From Chondrilla cf. caribensis (lineage: Eukaryota > Porifera > Demospongiae > Chondrillida > Chondrillidae): 64,000 bases of DNA. Below are positions 1 through 61,000 of the stretch, one piece after another (the first letter of the stretch is position 1; the number at the start of each line of letters is the position of its first letter). Location: positions 3,455,440 to 3,519,439 of the forward strand of contig OZ026563.1 of NCBI GenBank assembly GCA_964020155.1, given 5' to 3'. The notes under the pieces are model-generated. The model saw only the letters and a program-made list of their open reading frames with translations, was not told the DNA's origin and searched no databases. The translations under genes were made by a program, and so were the position numbers.

Positions 1-1
1 T

Positions 2-2939
<2,938 letters not shown>

Positions 2940-3496
2940 AATGATTAGACAACGATTATGAATGAGATTCAATGTGCACATTCAGTTGCTGCTATTTCTT
3001 TCTTCAATTTATTTATAATTAAATATTATTTCAAGCTCTGCAATTTTACAATCGTGTATTATGGAATCTTGTTTTCAAAATGTATAAATGCAATTATTTC
3101 ATTATAATAATTATTATTATAAAATTAATGATCATGATTGAATACAAAATGAAAGTACAATAAGTATGTATAATAATATAATTATTATAATATTTGTTAT
3201 ATGCAGGTACGTATGTACCAATATATATACACATGCATAGCATTTATTTCATATAATATTATATTATATAATTTAAATATAATTTTATAATCATAGAAAT
3301 TGAAGTGTTATAACATGTACAGTGTTGAATATTTACATACATTTAAATTATAATTATACATCTACGTGTGTATATAGTATATCCTTAAATTAATTGTTAA
3401 ACTATTTTGTTTACATAAACATTAATGATAACCATCGAACATAAGAATTCTAATACAATTGTTCCATAATGGACTACACATACAATAAACTGTTGC
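2940..3496. other. AT-rich convergent intergenic region
   Basis: The 3' ends of the upstream (+) gene and the mannosidase (-) gene face each other here. The sequence is strongly AT-rich, with ATTAAA near 3017 on + and TTTATT (AATAAA on the minus strand) near 3240, both candidate poly(A) signals. No coding segment was seen. Confidence 0.6.
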
Positions 3497-6400
3497 TTAT
3501 TTGTGATAGGAGATATTTAGCTGGAAAGTACGAATTTCCATCGGATTAAGGATTATCGTCCATTTGTCTGGACCCCTTTGTGGCCTCATGTGCCCGAAGG
3601 AACCTCTGACATCTTCCTTGATATTCCACTTCAGACGTTGTACATTCTCAATCCTCTCATTAGCACCTAGGGTCAGCTCAGTGAGGTTGTTGATTGTGAA
3701 CTGGGAGAACAGGCCATCCAGCCGGATGGTGACGGGGTTGGAGAGGGCTGCATCCTCACCCACCTCGAACTGGTGCTCAAGACGCAGTAGCACTGTGCTG
3801 TCCTTGAGGTGCTGCAGCGTCAGGAGGCGTACATTGGGAGGCAGCTCTCTGCTGACTGCGCTGTACATGGTGTTGTAGCTTGACAGGTAGTCCTGGACAG
3901 GATTGCTGTTTCTATGAAAAGCCATTGTTGGGCGAAGAAGCATCTGCTCACTCAGTGTACGTTGGAAACTACCGGAGTTCTTAATGTTGTCAAACACAAT
4001 CCAGTGTTTCCCACTGATGATGAGACCCTTCCCGTCCATTCCAGGTTCATTCAATGGCTCCACAACGCCGCGGTGATCATCGTAGAGCAACCTCCTGTGT
4101 AGCATGAGTTCTAAGCTACCATCCTTCAAACTACTTCCACCTTGTGACCTATCGGTTAGAACAGTCAGTTGGAGCCCACGTGTTAGGTCCTGTAGATACA
4201 CTCTGCTGTTGACAGGGTAGTAGTTTGATGCTACTGGTTCGGTGTTGTTGAGACTCCACGTTTTGCGATAGTCTCTGATTCTCTTCTGCATTTCCCTACC
4301 ATTGGCATCAGTGTACCAGATCCCATTTGAAACTAAGTCAGTATCGAATCTGCTTATAATCTCTTTCCCCAAACCATCTGAAATGGGAATGGGTCCTATG
4401 ATGTACTCCAATTCCAGATAATTGGCTCCCTTGTAGAGATGGACCGATTGCCTAGCAAAACCTGAATAGATTTGAGACACGGATTGGTGGATGGTCCCAT
4501 TGATGACGGTCACAGTGGCCTTGTTGTTGTTCCCGTTCACGGGGAAAGGATGAGAGGAATTTGGCCTGAATATGTATGGCCCAGAGGCCTGGGAGCTGTT
4601 CACATTGTTCCCTGCACTCGCATTGTACCAGAAAAACTGCTGGTCAAGTTGCAAAGTTGTGTTGAGAGCAAGATTAGTGATGGATTGGATGCGTCCCGTA
4701 ACCTCATCAAAGGCCACTTCCAGGAATTCATTTCTCATTACAATTGAATGAGGTTTGGTCTGAGGGAGCAAGTAATTACAGCCGCCAGCAAAATATTGCT
4801 TCCCTCGTGCAAAATATGTGGCATACCCAAGGGGTGGTAGTTCCGCCTTGAACATTAGAACAAGTGGTAGAGGATCAAGAGCCTTTGCCAGTGGTGTCTG
4901 GTATATCAGCTGGATGTCACAGTCTGTCATCAGTACACCTTTACTATCCCTCAGTTCTACAACTTCAGACACTGGAATGGCTATCGTGAGGTTGTTAGCC
5001 CTGGGCAGAGGGTTATACACGACCACATCAAAGTTGTTGGTGTAGGTCAATTCACAGACACTCAAATTCAAATAGTCACAATATTCAAATGATAGAGGAG
5101 GGGATTTCTCTTTCGGTACAACCTTGTTGAGCAACACGTTGATTGTTGTCTGGCATTCCTTCTGACCGATAGACAGTCGCAGAGCGTAATCATCAGCAAC
5201 GTGCTGTCTTTCAGTCCCACTAACCGCATCATGATGCTGAGCCACGCCCATAGCCTCAGACAGTCTGTCTGAGGACATGTTGTTGGGCGGACCACCAGTG
5301 AAAACTTCCCAGTGTCTACAGGTCTGTAAGAAGCTGTTCATCTCTCTCACATAGTACTTCAAGGCTGGTCGGCTGGTGAAGTAGCCCGAGAAGTAGGCAT
5401 AAGGGTGAATCCCGTATGGCAAGAAATCATCCGTTTTGAGCTCCCAGGTTAGGTCAGCAGCATGGACAGCTTCGAGATATCGGGTTGGAGTGGAGTAAAA
5501 CAATTTAAACCTATCCGGGTATCTTGTGTTGATGGTGTTGATGAGAATATCGAGATTCCCATACCATGAGGCAGCATCCTCCCACTGGAAGTCTGAGCCC
5601 ATTGTGAACATGATATTGTTGGTTCTGTAACTTGCGGCTTGTTCTAAACTGTCATTTACAAATTTTTCCACTTTGTAGTCTAAGTTGTATGTGAACAAAT
5701 TGGGGTTATCGACGACAGCATCGTCATGGCAACGTAGCGTATCAAAGCACATCTCAGGAGGAGGGTTATACTCATAGAAAAGTACACCAGCGAAAATATC
5801 AGATTGATCCTTGAGGTTCTTGGGACTTCCCCTCCACACCATTTCCATTCTGGATTCATTCCTTCTCTTTTCCATGTCCTGGTAGTCAATTCGTGCAAAA
5901 AACAGTCCGTCGAAACCCATGGTTGCAAACAGGGCAGCCTGCTCCGAAGAATGACCGAAAGTATCAATATGCCAAGCAACTCGTGGTCTAGCTTCATGTC
6001 CGAAGTTATCTGTCACAAAACGCAGACCTCTTGTCATCTGAAGGGATAGGAAATAACAGGCTATTACATGCATATACATGTATCTAAACCACAGACAATA
6101 TATAGAGATGTGTGCAGATAAATGTACAGAATTTAACACGTAAGCTTTATTGCTACGACTATATATAATACCCTTTTATACTTGGTCATAATAGGAAACA
6201 CGCAATACTGACAGCAACGCTCACTTGATCGATAATGGCATTGTAATGGGTCGCTCCTTCGTCATTCATGCTCCATCCAGCGTTGACAAACTCCAACTGC
6301 TTGCTGGCCACTAGACGCTTGACAATATCCTTGGTACTCTTGGTCTGTTCGCTCCACCAGCGAGCGAAGAAGGCTATTTCAACGTAGATGAAGGTCCTGC

Positions 6401-6626
6401 TGGGGTCCTTCTGCAGCTCCTGTACGACGGAGTTCAAGATGTACTTGACGCCCGCACCATCGATGGATCGGTTCGTCCCAGAGTAATACTGATCAACAGT
6501 CTTCAGCCAACCGACATCGTCGTGCGTGTGTGGTACGAGATGAACGTTAAGGACTTCGCATTTGCTGAGAACAATCAACTGCAACGGTAAGAGCAGCCAT
6601 CTTGAGAAATAGCATGGGGCCGCCAT
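3497..6626 (-). CDS. MAN2B1: lysosomal alpha-mannosidase (GH38)
   Basis: Two exons, 6626-6225 and 6037-3497 (stop TAA 3497-3499), donor GTGAGC, phase 0, giving about 980 aa; the human enzyme has about 1011. A signal peptide is visible at residues 1-23 (hydrophobic [11 protein letters not shown]). HTHDDVGW at 33-40 gives the zinc ligands His35 and Asp37. The motif [12 protein letters not shown] holds the expected nucleophile Asp159, and HHDAVSGT at about 402-409 gives the last zinc ligand region. [12 protein letters not shown] in the C-terminal half is also typical. From the family: it trims alpha-mannose from N-glycans in the lysosome. Several NxS/T sequons fit a secreted or lysosomal route. 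All catalytic residues expected for GH38 are present. The ATG at 6626 precedes the signal peptide directly. The gene symbol is by similarity. Confidence 0.93.
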
Positions 6627-6719
6627 TTAATCGATCACGTGACTATCACGCACGACTTCACTAGTATTATTATTGCAATGCGAATAAATACACTGTACAT
6701 ACACAACACACAATCAAAA
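6627..6719 (-). promoter_or_regulatory. 93-bp gap between kinesin stop and mannosidase start
   Basis: Both genes are on the minus strand and only 93 bp separate the kinesin stop (6720) from the mannosidase ATG (6626). A minus-strand ATTAAA at 6631-6626 overlaps the A of that ATG and could be the kinesin poly(A) signal. So the kinesin 3' end and the mannosidase promoter or 5' UTR must share this space, or the promoter lies inside the kinesin 3' exon. Confidence 0.5.
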
Positions 6720-31518
<24,799 letters not shown>

Positions 31519-32497
31519 TTTCTGTAATGGTCCCTCCCTAGTGTAAATATGCACATTATACTATGATTACGCTGCATATCCTCATGCATGCGCAAGTGTA
31601 CGTATATCGGCGAGGTGGCAGCGATTGATCATGAGCGCTCCATTTAGCAAACCTATACTTGTAGCTATATACATGGATAATAATTGCAAGAAGAATTTCC
31701 ATTGCAATTGGCTACGAAATTTTCATAATGGAAATCGATATGTAATGATAATATGCTAATTATGGTTTTATTACATAGGTAAACTTACAAAGATTGATAA
31801 ATAATCAGCTCAAAAGGTTTTGAGATTATAATTATGTACAATTCTGCACATTAAATATAATAAATTGGAGAATCTGTTCCATAAAGCCCCCCCCCCCTCC
31901 CGGCCCTAGCATACCAATGGGTGCAATAATATTGATTTTATTGAAACATGGACACTTAATTGCAATTTGGTAATTTATAAAATACACCCCCCTTACTCGG
32001 CTTATATATTGGAATAATATATAGTATATTATGCATATATACTGTATAATATATACAGCCCTTATTTTCATGTCTTAATAACCATACGCATATACTGGTA
32101 TATTAGATTAGTTTTTATGTATCATTGATTTTTATCATCGAATGAATGTTAAAAAACATTTCAATTATATTGAATAATATACTATAGTTGGAGGGTGTTA
32201 TTGACATTATATTATATTAAATTTTGAAAAAAATTCATTATTATTGTACGTAATATGCACAAAACTACATTTACATACTCCTCAAAGCAACAGGAGTGAA
32301 AGCACCACACATACCACAGTTAAATCCATTCCTGGACCACTGTAAACAAAGTTAATCCACTACTGTCAAACCAACACTGGCTAGAACTCTACCTTATAAT
32401 AATAAACTCTATACTCTAACTATACCTTTATCTTTATAACACGCAAAGATTAAACTCTTAAACTCTTTACATTCATAGAGTTAAGTACTTGTGAAGC
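31519..32497. other. intergenic region upstream of kinesin
   Basis: It holds the likely promoter of the kinesin gene (transcribed leftwards from 31518) and the 3' flank of the phosphatase gene. It is AT-rich with a C9 run near 31886 and no coding segment. I see no TATA box that I would trust. Confidence 0.5.
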
Positions 32498-54860
<22,363 letters not shown>

Positions 54861-55329
54861 TGTTGCTTGGAGAAACGGAATAATTCAGGAGAGGGCGGGA
54901 CTTTTAATATCTGCGGTTTACGTGCTGTATTATCATAACGAACAATTCGAACCTACGGAGCACTAATGCTGTGGTGTATGTGAGAGTAAATTTCTTCTCT
55001 ATATATGTACCTGTGACGTCGACTCTTTAAAAAGCCTTCAGTAATTAAATTTTACAGATGAATATCAGTTCATTACTAGGAGAGAAAACGTCATTATTAT
55101 TCATGACAATAGATGCATCCACGTAATCTTACAATGATGTAAAATGAAGTGAATACGCTCGGACACAGGCTACAAACACAGTAAAGTGTGGACCTGGCAA
55201 GCAAATTAAAACTAAAAAAAAAAAAAGAAAAAAATTGTGTAAGAGAAGGAAAAAGAAAAACAATGTTAAAAGATAAATTATTAATGAGAGGTGATAATGA
55301 ACTGATGTGAGAAAATGTGGATGAAAGTA
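54861..55329. other. upstream region of the phosphatase receptor gene
   Basis: Likely promoter and 5' UTR for the gene starting at 54860 on the minus strand. It has an A-rich run near 55214-55234. No coding sequence. Confidence 0.4.
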
Positions 55330-56724
55330 AGATATAGTTAAATCAATGGGGTATTTTGGTTCCAAGTGGTACTTAATCTTGCGTTAAAGATATGGGCAGA
55401 GCAGCTGATTGCGATTTTGCTTAGTTCAAGTAGAGATTTAGAGATAGATTTCTTTGGTTTTGATGGAATTATCTTATGTAGAGCATTGACTGATTCTTTC
55501 GTAAAGTGTCCAAGTGCTCCAATTTCAGTTGTAGCTAAATCAGCGGTATAATTTTGTGGATTCCAAATCAGTCAATATGGATAGATAGCTCTCCTTAGAT
55601 TCTTTTCTCGCTCTTGCATTCTTCAAATTTTGCACAGTGTTGGTAGGGACTGTCAGTTCCAACAGTTGGACATGAGTCCTTTCGATAACCACGATGTCTG
55701 GGCGAGCGGTTGTAACAGTAAACGAGAGTGGAATTGTGCTAGGGGGGTTATCGTTAGCTCGGTAACCCGGAAGATCTGCATAGATGATGTCAGATGGCAG
55801 GTGCGATTTCAGAATCTTCACAAGATGAGATAATACCGAGTCATGTCGCCAGGTATACCGACCTTGGTTTAAGGCTGTTGAACAATGGTTTAGGACATGA
55901 TTGACAGTGCAGGGACGGTTTCCACAGTTGGTACAGGATGGATCTGATTGAATCTTCCATCGATGCAGGTTTGCGGGAGTGGGTAAGGTGTCTACACCTG
56001 CTCGAATTATGAAAGATAGTTGACCTGCTGGGAACCCAAACATTATGCGAGACCATACTCTTGATTCTTGCTCCAGGGCTGTTATGTCTAGAAATTTAGA
56101 TTGGACCGCCAGTGATTCGAGATGGTTGTTCCAGTGGGTTGTCTGTTGTCTACCCAGGTTGCTTTTCAGAGTGTGGAGTAATTGAATGGCTTCTGCATAG
56201 GATGGCGTTGGGGCTGAGGTGGACGATGATACAATCTCGACGCATCGATTAGGGATGCACTCTTGGCTTGTGAATGAAGGGTCAGAAATTAGGGCTTCCA
56301 ATTCCTGTAGGGATTGATCATGAGTCATGTGAACTTGCGCAAGAAGTCTGAGTTTGGCTTTCTCTTGGGCATGGGGGAGGTATGGCAAGTTACATACCTC
56401 TGGATGGAAGATGGCAGCCAGTGTTGTGCATTTTGGGAGACGTAACCATCTCTTCAGATAGGATGTGGCCTTTGTTTGTAACTTCTTTATGGCTGTTGTA
56501 GTGATTGCATCGACAGTCAGATTGAATAGAAGAGATGGGACAACATAGCATTTATAGATCCACACTTTATACTCACCCCTTATTGGGCACTGTAAATGTA
56601 CTATGATCATAAAAGTAAATGTGATGTCAGCTCCAATAATTATTAGTGAAATTATGCACTTATGTGGTATATACGCACATAATATTATATATAAAAACAA
56701 GATATGCTTGAACATTGATTCCAT
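55330..56724 (-). mobile_element. 3' end of a non-LTR retrotransposon (LINE), 5' truncated
   Basis: A 394-codon minus-strand frame (56724-55540) contains the region after the reverse transcriptase core (AIKKLQTKATSYLKRWLRLP), a zinc-knuckle-like CTNCGNRPCTVNHVLNHC, and then RPDIVVIERTHVQLLELTVP. That last segment has the PD...E.T pattern of the restriction-like endonuclease of some LINE clades. After the stop, another minus-strand frame (GALGHFTKESVNAL, LLELSKIAISCSAQIFNARL) continues the typical C-terminus, so one frameshift or stop is present. The first residues may come from flanking sequence. Confidence 0.75.
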
Positions 56725-57603
56725 GAATGTATTTAAACTACGTAGTTGTGGTATGATTCAACTTTTATTGGCATAAATTGATATGCATGGTGGGAGTACC
56801 TGCATTATAGTTTATAATAGTATAATATGTATATTCATGCATACAAACAGTCATATCATCTTCTCACAATGGTATGATAGCAAGAATTTTCAAAACAATA
56901 ATGGCAAAATAGGGTAGCTAGCATGTTCCTATCAAAGCATATATTCTGACATGCACACCTGAGTTGATAACCAAAAACAGCGAGTTAAATACATTCATTG
57001 ATAAGTGAAGTCACACACTGTTCATCTTTCACTAGTATCAAGTGAACACCCAGACCTGCAAGAGGGTAGATACGTAGGAGAGCTGTAGTCTGTGACTGTA
57101 GCATCAGGTCCTGGATGTAGGCTATTGTTGAGGCGGTGAGTACATGTCTGCCCACACATGTCTGTGCATGGGTCGAGATTTACTACCCAAGTCTTCAGGA
57201 AACTTGGCTATTGTATATTACACGTTTCTCTCCAGCAAAGCATTCAAACGATTTAAAGTGGCCATATATATTTGTGCAGGCAGACCCTCATCCGCCACCA
57301 TAAATGAACTTACCTGACTACTGAGAATCTATATAATCTACATATATAATTCAGTTTGTTTGTTTGTTCGCGATTCGGGCAAAAACTACTGCACAGGGCG
57401 CCACCAAGCTCCAAGGGATTATGAAGTACGGTTTGGGAAGTGTCCTCCACGTCCCTTTGGCGGGCTCACTTGCTAGTAGTATATAATCACATGCACGGCT
57501 AGAACATTGGGGTGAGCACCATTGTTTACACACACAGGGCCTGTAGCTACTACAGACTATGTGACAGTCAACATATAAATATTGTGCATGGAACACTCAC
57601 CAT
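56725..57603. other. intergenic region downstream of the second receptor gene
   Basis: 3' flank of the gene ending at 57604 (minus strand). AT-rich to 57340; then 57350-57560 is less AT-rich with no recognised element. Confidence 0.4.
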
Positions 57604-57790
57604 TTAATAATAGGTGTCCACAGACTCATACACACCTCCCTGTTTATGTGGCTTCCCCCCAACACTCTCATAGGAAGGATTGTCAGTTAGCTCAATTTCT
57701 GTGTATTGTGACTCTTCTGGTTTGACAGCAGACCTGAACCATGGGAATTGTTTACTGTAAGTGGGTGGACCTTATATGGTATTGTCACCC

Positions 57791-57878
<88 letters not shown>

Positions 57879-58073
57879 CATGTACACAGGTGCACATACA
57901 CAAACACAAATGCACACACTAAACCACATACCTATTGTGACTATTCTCCAACTTGTCAATCTTCTTCTTCATCTGATAGAAGACGATGATGAAGATGACA
58001 GTGGCTACTGCAGCACTGAAGACAAGTCCACCAAAGAAACCACCTATTATCCCTCCAATGTTACAGGAAGTAA
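57604..58073 (-). other. replacement transmembrane exon and tyrosine-motif tail
   Basis: Exon 58073-57932 encodes IGGIIGGFFGGLVFSAAVAT followed by VIFIIVFYQMKKK, a glycine-rich helix with a basic stop-transfer. It joins in phase 2 to exon 57733-57604. The tail of about 50 residues holds SQYTEI (fits the ITIM consensus S/I/V/LxYxxI/V/L), NPSYESV (NPxY and YxxV), GVYESV and a C-terminal DTYY. No PTP domain follows. This exon has no counterpart at the same place in the sister gene. Confidence 0.82.
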
Positions 58074-61000
58074 CTGTAAGGAGGGAAAAAATCTGATCCA
58101 CTGACCACAATTATTCCTCCAACAACAGCACCGGCATGGATTATAATTGTGTTATAAAATGTGAGGATTAGATACTTGGTACAAACATTATGACATTTGA
58201 AGAGAGAAATACTAGAAATTTTAACAAACATAAAAATATTGTGTACAATTAGTATAGGGCATATCTGTCGCACAGAAGAAATTAGTAGGTGGATATATGT
58301 ATATACGTACATAATATTACGTATGTTAGATAAATATTGGCATGTTTGATAAATACCGCTATGTTTGGCTTAACACTAAGAGGATTGGAACCCATACCTG
58401 GCTACCAAATAGTGGAAGACTGTAGGTATTTCCAAGGAATATTGCAATTATATTATGTATGAGCATGTGGGATTGCACACCACATATACACATTCACCAC
58501 TGGTCCCTGGTGTTGTCGTAGTTGTCCGTGGTGTTGTCATAGTCATCCCTGATGTTGTCGTTGTTGTCCCTGGTGTCCACACTCCTGGTTCACTGTTACC
58601 AATTGTACTTACAGCTACAACCGATACCCCAGTCACAGCATTCAGCTCAACATCAACTGTAGTATTCGTTCTTGTCACATTCCTCTGTACAATAGGACCA
58701 TCACTGGTTGTTGACACATTCACGATGTAGATGACTCCTCCACTGCATGTAATCACATCCCGAGGGGGAGGAGTCCAAGTGACTACTATACTGTTAGTAC
58801 CTCCACTCTTCACAGTAACATTAGTTGGTGGGGCTGGAGATAAAGATGAAATAGCATACTACAACAGGGTAGTTGGAATACTTGCTATATAGAATATGTA
58901 TTATACACTGCATATTAACAATAAAAAATGGCATGGATACATGTCATAAGTATCTAGGTGTGCTACTGCAGTGATAAATTCTATTATCACTCTCATTTCT
59001 GCTGCACACCTGGACTGGCTAAAACTATTATGTAGTATGTTCATACATATACATACTGCATGAATTTTTGTCCAAACATATATTATATTTTGGGGGTGCC
59101 ATAGACTCTGCCCAAGACTCAAGGGTGAGTGGATATAATTCTTATATTGGAAACACCACAGACTACAATGATTGTTTCTTCCTGGCAGTGCATGTACTAG
59201 TAGTAAATATAATACCTTACATGTACATAAATGTGATCAAATGAATTGCATATCACAAAAATGAGAGGGTTTCTCAAAGAACAAAAGATTGGCAATGTCA
59301 AGGAGAGCACAGAATCAAATGTAATAAACTCCTCATGAACCTGTGGGAAGTTTTATATAATTCTGTGATATAAAACTTCCCACAGGTTCATGAGGAGTTT
59401 ATTACGTTTTATGGGTGTCTATAACTTGTATACTCAGGTTTAGGTTTATTAATTCTTATTAGTTGTATACTCTAGTTATGGGGATTTCTTTGTGCCTAAA
59501 CTATGGAAACATTATAATAGGTAATATTTATCCCTACACATTACCGAAATGGTGAATTCAATCTATATATAGCTTAGATTGCATGTATGACTAATTTCAA
59601 AACTTTTCAAATTTACAATTGGGATACAATTTGAGCAAAGGCTTTGCTGAATGTAAAATCTTCAGTGAAGGTTCTTTTAGAACATGAAAGGGACGTTCAA
59701 GTAATTCGAGATAGGAGACAGAAGCTCCAAAAATTTTCAACTCAAAATACTTGCTTTAATTCAAATTAGTGAAATAAGAAACAAGAAATAGTGAACACAT
59801 TTGGGATACAATTCAAGGAAAGGCTTTGCTGAATGTAACATCTTCTGAATCAGTGAAATAAGAAACAAGGAAGTGTGTTCACATCAAAGAAAAGTTTACA
59901 TCACTGATGTGAGCTCACCTTCCCTTGATCCTTCTGTGTGACAGGCTATACAATACAGGTACAACACCATGACAAGTACAACATTGAGCTATGAAACTAA
60001 CCCACTTCCACTTCCAGACAGAGGTTCACAACATTACTTGATGATGACCTCCCAACACCACCAGTGTTGACAGACAGAACTCTGAAGTAATATCTTGAAA
60101 ACTCTGAAAAACCATTCACTGTATAGTTGGTGTTGTTACTGCCAGTGTTGATGGTTGTCTTCTCTACAAAGTTCTCACTTGTACTAATCTCAATCTCATA
60201 GTGTATCACTCCATTTGGATGGAGTGGAGGGATCCAGTTCAGATCAACACTTGTAGACGTATTCCTCACAACAGTGAGATGACGAGGAGCAGTGGGAGCT
60301 GGAAGAAATGCACAATAATAATGAGTATTCTACTTGTACATTAATATTGCATGGTAGCATGAATCTAACTTACTAACCATCTTCATATGTTGTCATATGT
60401 ATTTCATGTGGTGAGCTAGCTCCAGCACCCTTATTACTAGCCCACACTCTGATCCTGTATATAGCACCTGGTTCTAGGCCTGGTATAGTCACTGTTGTAT
60501 TCCTACTACCTACTAGTCTGATGTAAGTAGGAGTCAGTGAGATGGGGAGGTCTGTACGTTCATAGCTCACATAGTATCTGGCAGTACCGGTGACTTCAGA
60601 CCAAGACAGTGTGATACTGCTTGTTGTTGTGGAAGATACACTTACCATAGGTTGACCAATAGCTTCTGTGGAAGAAGTAAATTTACCGATGATGCAAATT
60701 CACATGGCTATTCATAATAGAAAAGGCATGTTAATGTGTATAGTACAAAATGTTCGTATAGATATGGACTATATTTACATTTAATTTATAATAATTATAC
60801 ATATTTGTGCAGATAGCGAGGTAGAGAGTTGATCAATCAGTGAAGACATACAGTAGCAACTACTCACCTGTAGGGTCCTTGAAGAATAATCCAATCCAAC
60901 CAGATGGGATGTTCAGAGAACTATCAGGACGGCACTCAACTTCTTGATTTCCAGATAGCCTAAATATACTATGCCAAAATTCAGCTGAGTTGGATGAGTT

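Noticed and set aside
3564..5045. + strand ORFs inside the mannosidase gene
   Set aside because: Antisense shadows of a strongly conserved coding exon.
55366..55551. + strand ORF of 61 codons
   Set aside because: It lies opposite the C-terminus of the LINE frame, which is the better-supported reading.
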